A DNA stretch of 17,294 bases. It comes from ZC4RG30 sp964417875 (GTDB taxonomy: Bacteria > Pseudomonadota > Gammaproteobacteria > Steroidobacterales > Steroidobacteraceae). Position 1 is the first letter of the stretch. Each line of letters begins with the position of its first letter. This document shows positions 14,894-17,294 of this stretch, in pieces. The notes under the pieces were generated by a model. It was given only the letters and a program-made list of their open reading frames with translations, was not told the origin of the DNA and made no database searches. The position numbers and the translations under genes are program-made. Location of the stretch: contig CAYQJU010000057.1 in the NCBI GenBank assembly GCA_964417875.1, positions 1 through 17,294 of the forward strand, written 5' to 3'.

Positions 14894-16063
14894 ATGGACG
14901 AGCAGACTTTGAATCGCCGCTGGCTGCTGGGGGGCATGGCGGCGGCCGGGGCCGCCGGGATTGCGGCAGGACTGGCGCCGCGCGAGGCCGCCGCGGCGCA
15001 GGCTGCGCAGGGCGCTCAATCGCCCGCAGGCGCCGGCGACTCGCAGCAGCCCACCCTCAGCACGGTTCGAGACAAGGTGGTCTACATCACCGGCGGCTCC
15101 AGCGGCATCGGCCTTGGCATTGCGCGCGTGATGCACGAGGCCGGCGCGAAGGTCGTGATCGGCAACCTGGACGATCGACAGTGGGCCGATGCGCTGAAGC
15201 ACTTCCCGGCCAATGATCCGCGGCTGATGACCGTGGTGCACGACGTGATGGACAAGGACGGCTGGCAGCGCACCGCCGATGCCATCGAGCAGAAGTTCGG
15301 GCCGGTGCATGTGCTGATCAACAATGCCGGCGTCGGCCTGACGCAGTCGGCCTCCACCGGCTCGCTGAACGACTGGGAATGGGGCATGGGCGTGAACTTC
15401 TGGGGCCCGGTGTATGGCGTGAACACCTTCGTGCCGCGCATGCGCGCGCATGGCCAGGGCGCGCATATCGTCACCACCACCTCGACCAGCGGCATCGTGC
15501 CCAATCCGTCCACCGGCATCTATTCAGTGTCGAAGATTGCCGCGGTGGCGCTGATGGAGCAGCTGCGCAACGAACTGCGCAGCACCAACATCGGCACCAC
15601 CTGCTTCGTGCCGGGCAACACCACCAGCAACCTGCGCGACAGCGAGGACTATCGTCCGGACGAGCTGCGCAACGAGGCCGCGGCGGCGCAGGCCGCAGGT
15701 GCGGGTGGTGCGCGCGGCGCGGCCGCCGGCGGCGCCAATGCCAATCCGAACGCCAACGCCTTCGCCGCCCAGTCGCGGGCGCCGGCGCCAGCGCCCTCGC
15801 CCTACTGGGCGCGGCCGCAGGATCCGGTGGTGGTCGGACGCGTGCTGCTGGACGGCATCCTGCACAACGACCTGTTCGTGGTGCTGCAGCCCGAATGGCG
15901 GCCCGGCGTCGAGGCGCGCGCCGATGCGCTGCTTGAATCGATGGTGCCGCTGCAGCCCATGCCCGAATCGCTCGGCGGACGCGACTACACGCGCACCCCG
16001 ATCTATGTGCAGGAGATCGCGCATCGGCGCGCCACGCGGCGGCGCGAGGTGCCGGGCATCTGA
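14894..16063 (+). CDS. Tat-exported short-chain dehydrogenase/reductase, paralogue of the preceding gene
   Basis: The 389-residue protein is a close paralogue of the upstream SDR, with the same opening pattern (MDEQTLNRRWLLGG), Tat signal and domain order. There is no lipobox; an ordinary signal-peptidase site (AAA-A/Q near residues 32-36) suggests a soluble periplasmic or secreted form. The nucleotide loop TGGSSGIG (66-73), NNAG, GVNFWGPVYG, Ser197 and the catalytic Tyr210/Lys214 in YSVSK are intact. The low-complexity insert is longer and different in composition (Ala, Gly, Asn, Pro; GGANANPNANAFAAQ), again just after the segment PGNTTSNLRDSE. The C-terminal part (PQDPVVVGRVLLDGILHNDL) matches its partner. 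Coding starts at ATG 14894, with GGACGG some 10 nt before it. The pair looks like an old tandem duplication that has diverged in anchoring and in the insert. Substrate unknown. Confidence 0.9.
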   Translation: MDEQTLNRRWLLGGMAAAGAAGIAAGLAPREAAAAQAAQGAQSPAGAGDSQQPTLSTVRDKVVYITGGSSGIGLGIARVMHEAGAKVVIGNLDDRQWADALKHFPANDPRLMTVVHDVMDKDGWQRTADAIEQKFGPVHVLINNAGVGLTQSASTGSLNDWEWGMGVNFWGPVYGVNTFVPRMRAHGQGAHIVTTTSTSGIVPNPSTGIYSVSKIAAVALMEQLRNELRSTNIGTTCFVPGNTTSNLRDSEDYRPDELRNEAAAAQAAGAGGARGAAAGGANANPNANAFAAQSRAPAPAPSPYWARPQDPVVVGRVLLDGILHNDLFVVLQPEWRPGVEARADALLESMVPLQPMPESLGGRDYTRTPIYVQEIAHRRATRRREVPGI

Positions 16064-16105
16064 AGTCTTCTTGCGAAGGGAAGACTGTGACATCAGGAAT
16101 GAACC

Positions 16106-16112
16106 AGGAGGG
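16106..16112 (+). promoter_or_regulatory. Strong Shine-Dalgarno that decides the start of the secreted NTF2-like gene
   Basis: AGGAGGG directly touches the ATG at 16113, leaving no spacer, but sits 9-10 nt before an in-frame GTG at 16122. The spacing favours GTG as the true start. The protein would then open with an N-terminus typical of a signal peptide (NRSKLITTGAAFCGALL). Confidence 0.5.
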
Positions 16113-16121
16113 ATGAGTCAA

Positions 16122-17066
16122 GTGAACCGCTCGAAACTGATCACGACCGGCGCCGCATTCTGCGGTGCCCTGCTTGCTTCGATGATGGCCGGTGCCGGCC
16201 AGGCTCCGGCCGCTGGCGGCGCGCAGGCCACTCCTGCATCGCAGGCCACGCAGCGTCCGATGGTGTCCTGCCAGCGCGGCGGGCTGCAGCATGCCGTGCG
16301 GCTGTATCTCGAGGCGCAGGCCAAGGGCGACATTTCCGGCCTGCCGCTGGCCACCGGCCTGGGCTACACCGAAAACCTGGAGCCCGCCGACGTCAACACC
16401 GGCTTCCTCACCAAGCCGCTGGTGATCGACAAGTCGCTGAGCCTGTATGACGACCGCTCCTGCTCGACCTTCACCGAGATCATCGTCACCAACCAGGACG
16501 AGCCCTATGTCGCCGGCGTCACGCTGCGCGTGAACCACGACAAGATCGCCGAGATCAAGGTGATCTGGACCACCACCGGCTACTGGCTGTTCAACGCCGA
16601 CAACTACCTGCGCTACAGCTCCGATGAGAACTGGGGTCCGATCCCGGCCGATCGCCGCACGCCCTATGGCGACCTGATCTTCGCGGCCAATGCCTATCTC
16701 GACGGCTTCCTCGAGGCCAAGGTCGACCATGTGCCCTGGGGCTATCCCTGCGTGCGCGTGGAAGGCGGCATGACCACCAGCCGCGGCCGTGACGATGACA
16801 CCTGCGAGGCGGGCATGCCGGCCGGCGTGAATGTCGCCAACCGCCAGTTCGTGGTCGATGAGGTCACAGGCTCGGTGGTGGTGTGGTGCACCTTCGGCGC
16901 CGGCGGCCCCAACAGCAGCGGCGCGGCCGACACGCACCTGTTCCGCGTCGAGAACGGCAAGCTGCGCTATGTGCACACGCTGACGCACCTGTTGCAGTCG
17001 AGCTTCCGCGGCGGCGGCGGCACGACGGGCACCGAGGCGGATCGGCCTCCGGCTGGGGGCAACTAG
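16122..17066 (+). CDS. Secreted two-module NTF2-like protein (resembles DUF8021), function unknown
   Basis: With the GTG start this is a 314-residue protein (317 from ATG 16113). It has a Sec-type signal peptide (LITTGAAFCGALLASMMAGA), then an Ala/Gln-rich linker. The mature part looks like two NTF2-like modules. The first runs from about GGLQHAVRLYLEAQAKGD to EIKVIWTT. The second runs from about TPYGDLIFAANAYLDGFLEA to HLFRVENGKLRYVHTLTHLL. Conserved-looking blocks include VPWGYPCVRVEGG and the phrase ENGKLRYVHT. They recall DUF8021 proteins, known to me mainly from secreted fungal proteins; this recall is unchecked. Five Cys in the mature part could form disulfides, fitting a non-cytoplasmic site. 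NTF2-like folds act as binding proteins, isomerases or dehydratases; none can be chosen here. It follows the second SDR after 58 nt and precedes a terminator, so it likely works with the SDR pair. Confidence 0.8.
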   Translation: MNRSKLITTGAAFCGALLASMMAGAGQAPAAGGAQATPASQATQRPMVSCQRGGLQHAVRLYLEAQAKGDISGLPLATGLGYTENLEPADVNTGFLTKPLVIDKSLSLYDDRSCSTFTEIIVTNQDEPYVAGVTLRVNHDKIAEIKVIWTTTGYWLFNADNYLRYSSDENWGPIPADRRTPYGDLIFAANAYLDGFLEAKVDHVPWGYPCVRVEGGMTTSRGRDDDTCEAGMPAGVNVANRQFVVDEVTGSVVVWCTFGAGGPNSSGAADTHLFRVENGKLRYVHTLTHLLQSSFRGGGGTTGTEADRPPAGGN

Positions 17067-17095
17067 CTGATCCCCTGACCTGATCGGGCCATCAA

Positions 17096-17132
17096 GGCCG
17101 CGCCGGAAGAACCGGCGCGGCCTTTTTCTTTT
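17096..17132 (+). terminator. Intrinsic (Rho-independent) terminator closing the SDR/NTF2-like operon
   Basis: A perfect 11-bp inverted repeat GGCCGCGCCGG / CCGGCGCGGCC (17096-17106 and 17112-17122) with a 5-nt loop (AAGAA) is followed by TTTTTCTTTT. It lies 30 nt after the stop of the NTF2-like gene. On the opposite strand no T-run follows the stem, so it acts on plus-strand transcripts only. Confidence 0.95.
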
Positions 17133-17294
17133 CAGGCGTGGCCGCCTGGGGAATGCGGCACGACCACGGCGCGACCGGACAGCTTGCCGTCCACCTCCTT
17201 GCGCCGGACGGCGCTGGACCGGGAAATGTCGGCTGCTATCTCAACGTTCACCCCGCAGCTGCTCGACGATGGCCGGATTCTCGAGCGTGGAGAT
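17132..17294 (-). other. Right edge: possible 3' end of a minus-strand gene, frame uncertain
   Basis: About 160 bases follow the terminator. One minus-strand frame is open from the window edge to a TGA at 17134-17132 and ends RKEVDGKLSGRAVVVPHSP. Another minus-strand frame ends at 17241 with the protein-like NPAIVEQLRGER. A plus-strand frame is also open. I recognise none of them and cannot choose. The stretch most likely holds the tail of a gene convergent on the terminator. Confidence 0.25.

Noticed and set aside
15730..15775. Short repeats coding Ala-Asn in the second SDR, considered as a CRISPR or tandem-repeat locus
   Set aside because: Units are only a few codons, imperfect and in frame; this is a protein low-complexity segment.

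Overview
The window is one continuous stretch of very GC-rich bacterial chromosome with tightly packed genes. The housekeeping proteins (IlvH-type acetolactate synthase small subunit, PII, proteobacterial GshA, HemH) and the secreted S46 peptidase and GlyGly-CTERM protease point to a gammaproteobacterium, probably near the Xanthomonadales/Nevskiales/Steroidobacter lineages. That placement is inference from protein flavour, not a search. I see no rRNA, tRNA, CRISPR array, insertion sequence or prophage.

Left part (1-4108). A minus-strand operon runs ilvB, then a short alpha/beta-hydrolase-fold protein whose catalytic serine position is glycine, then a coiled-coil protein whose 3' end lies outside the window. 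The small subunit gene ilvN is not in this operon. It lies head to head with ilvB, with 29 nt between start codons, and abuts the PII gene tail to tail with no spacing. The PII gene has a near-consensus sigma-54 promoter and an NtrC-like site, so nitrogen control is readable from the sequence.

Middle part (4271-13601). A secreted ADAM/reprolysin-like zinc protease with a C-terminal GlyGly-CTERM tail overlaps gshA tail to tail by 31 nt. From 7221 onward every recognised complete gene is on the plus strand: a thiolase, a dienelactone hydrolase, ferrochelatase and a VOC-fold protein (the last three almost without gaps), then an exported S46 dipeptidyl-peptidase and a GNAT acetyltransferase.

Right part (13684-17132). 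This is the most distinctive region. Two tandem, clearly paralogous short-chain dehydrogenases both carry twin-arginine (Tat) signals, one with a lipobox and one with an ordinary signal-peptidase site. A secreted protein that looks like two NTF2-like modules follows, and a strong intrinsic terminator closes the unit. SDR enzymes normally work in the cytoplasm, so an exported SDR pair with a dedicated secreted partner is the best candidate here for an undescribed envelope redox system. The last 160 bases hold at most the end of another gene, in an uncertain frame.
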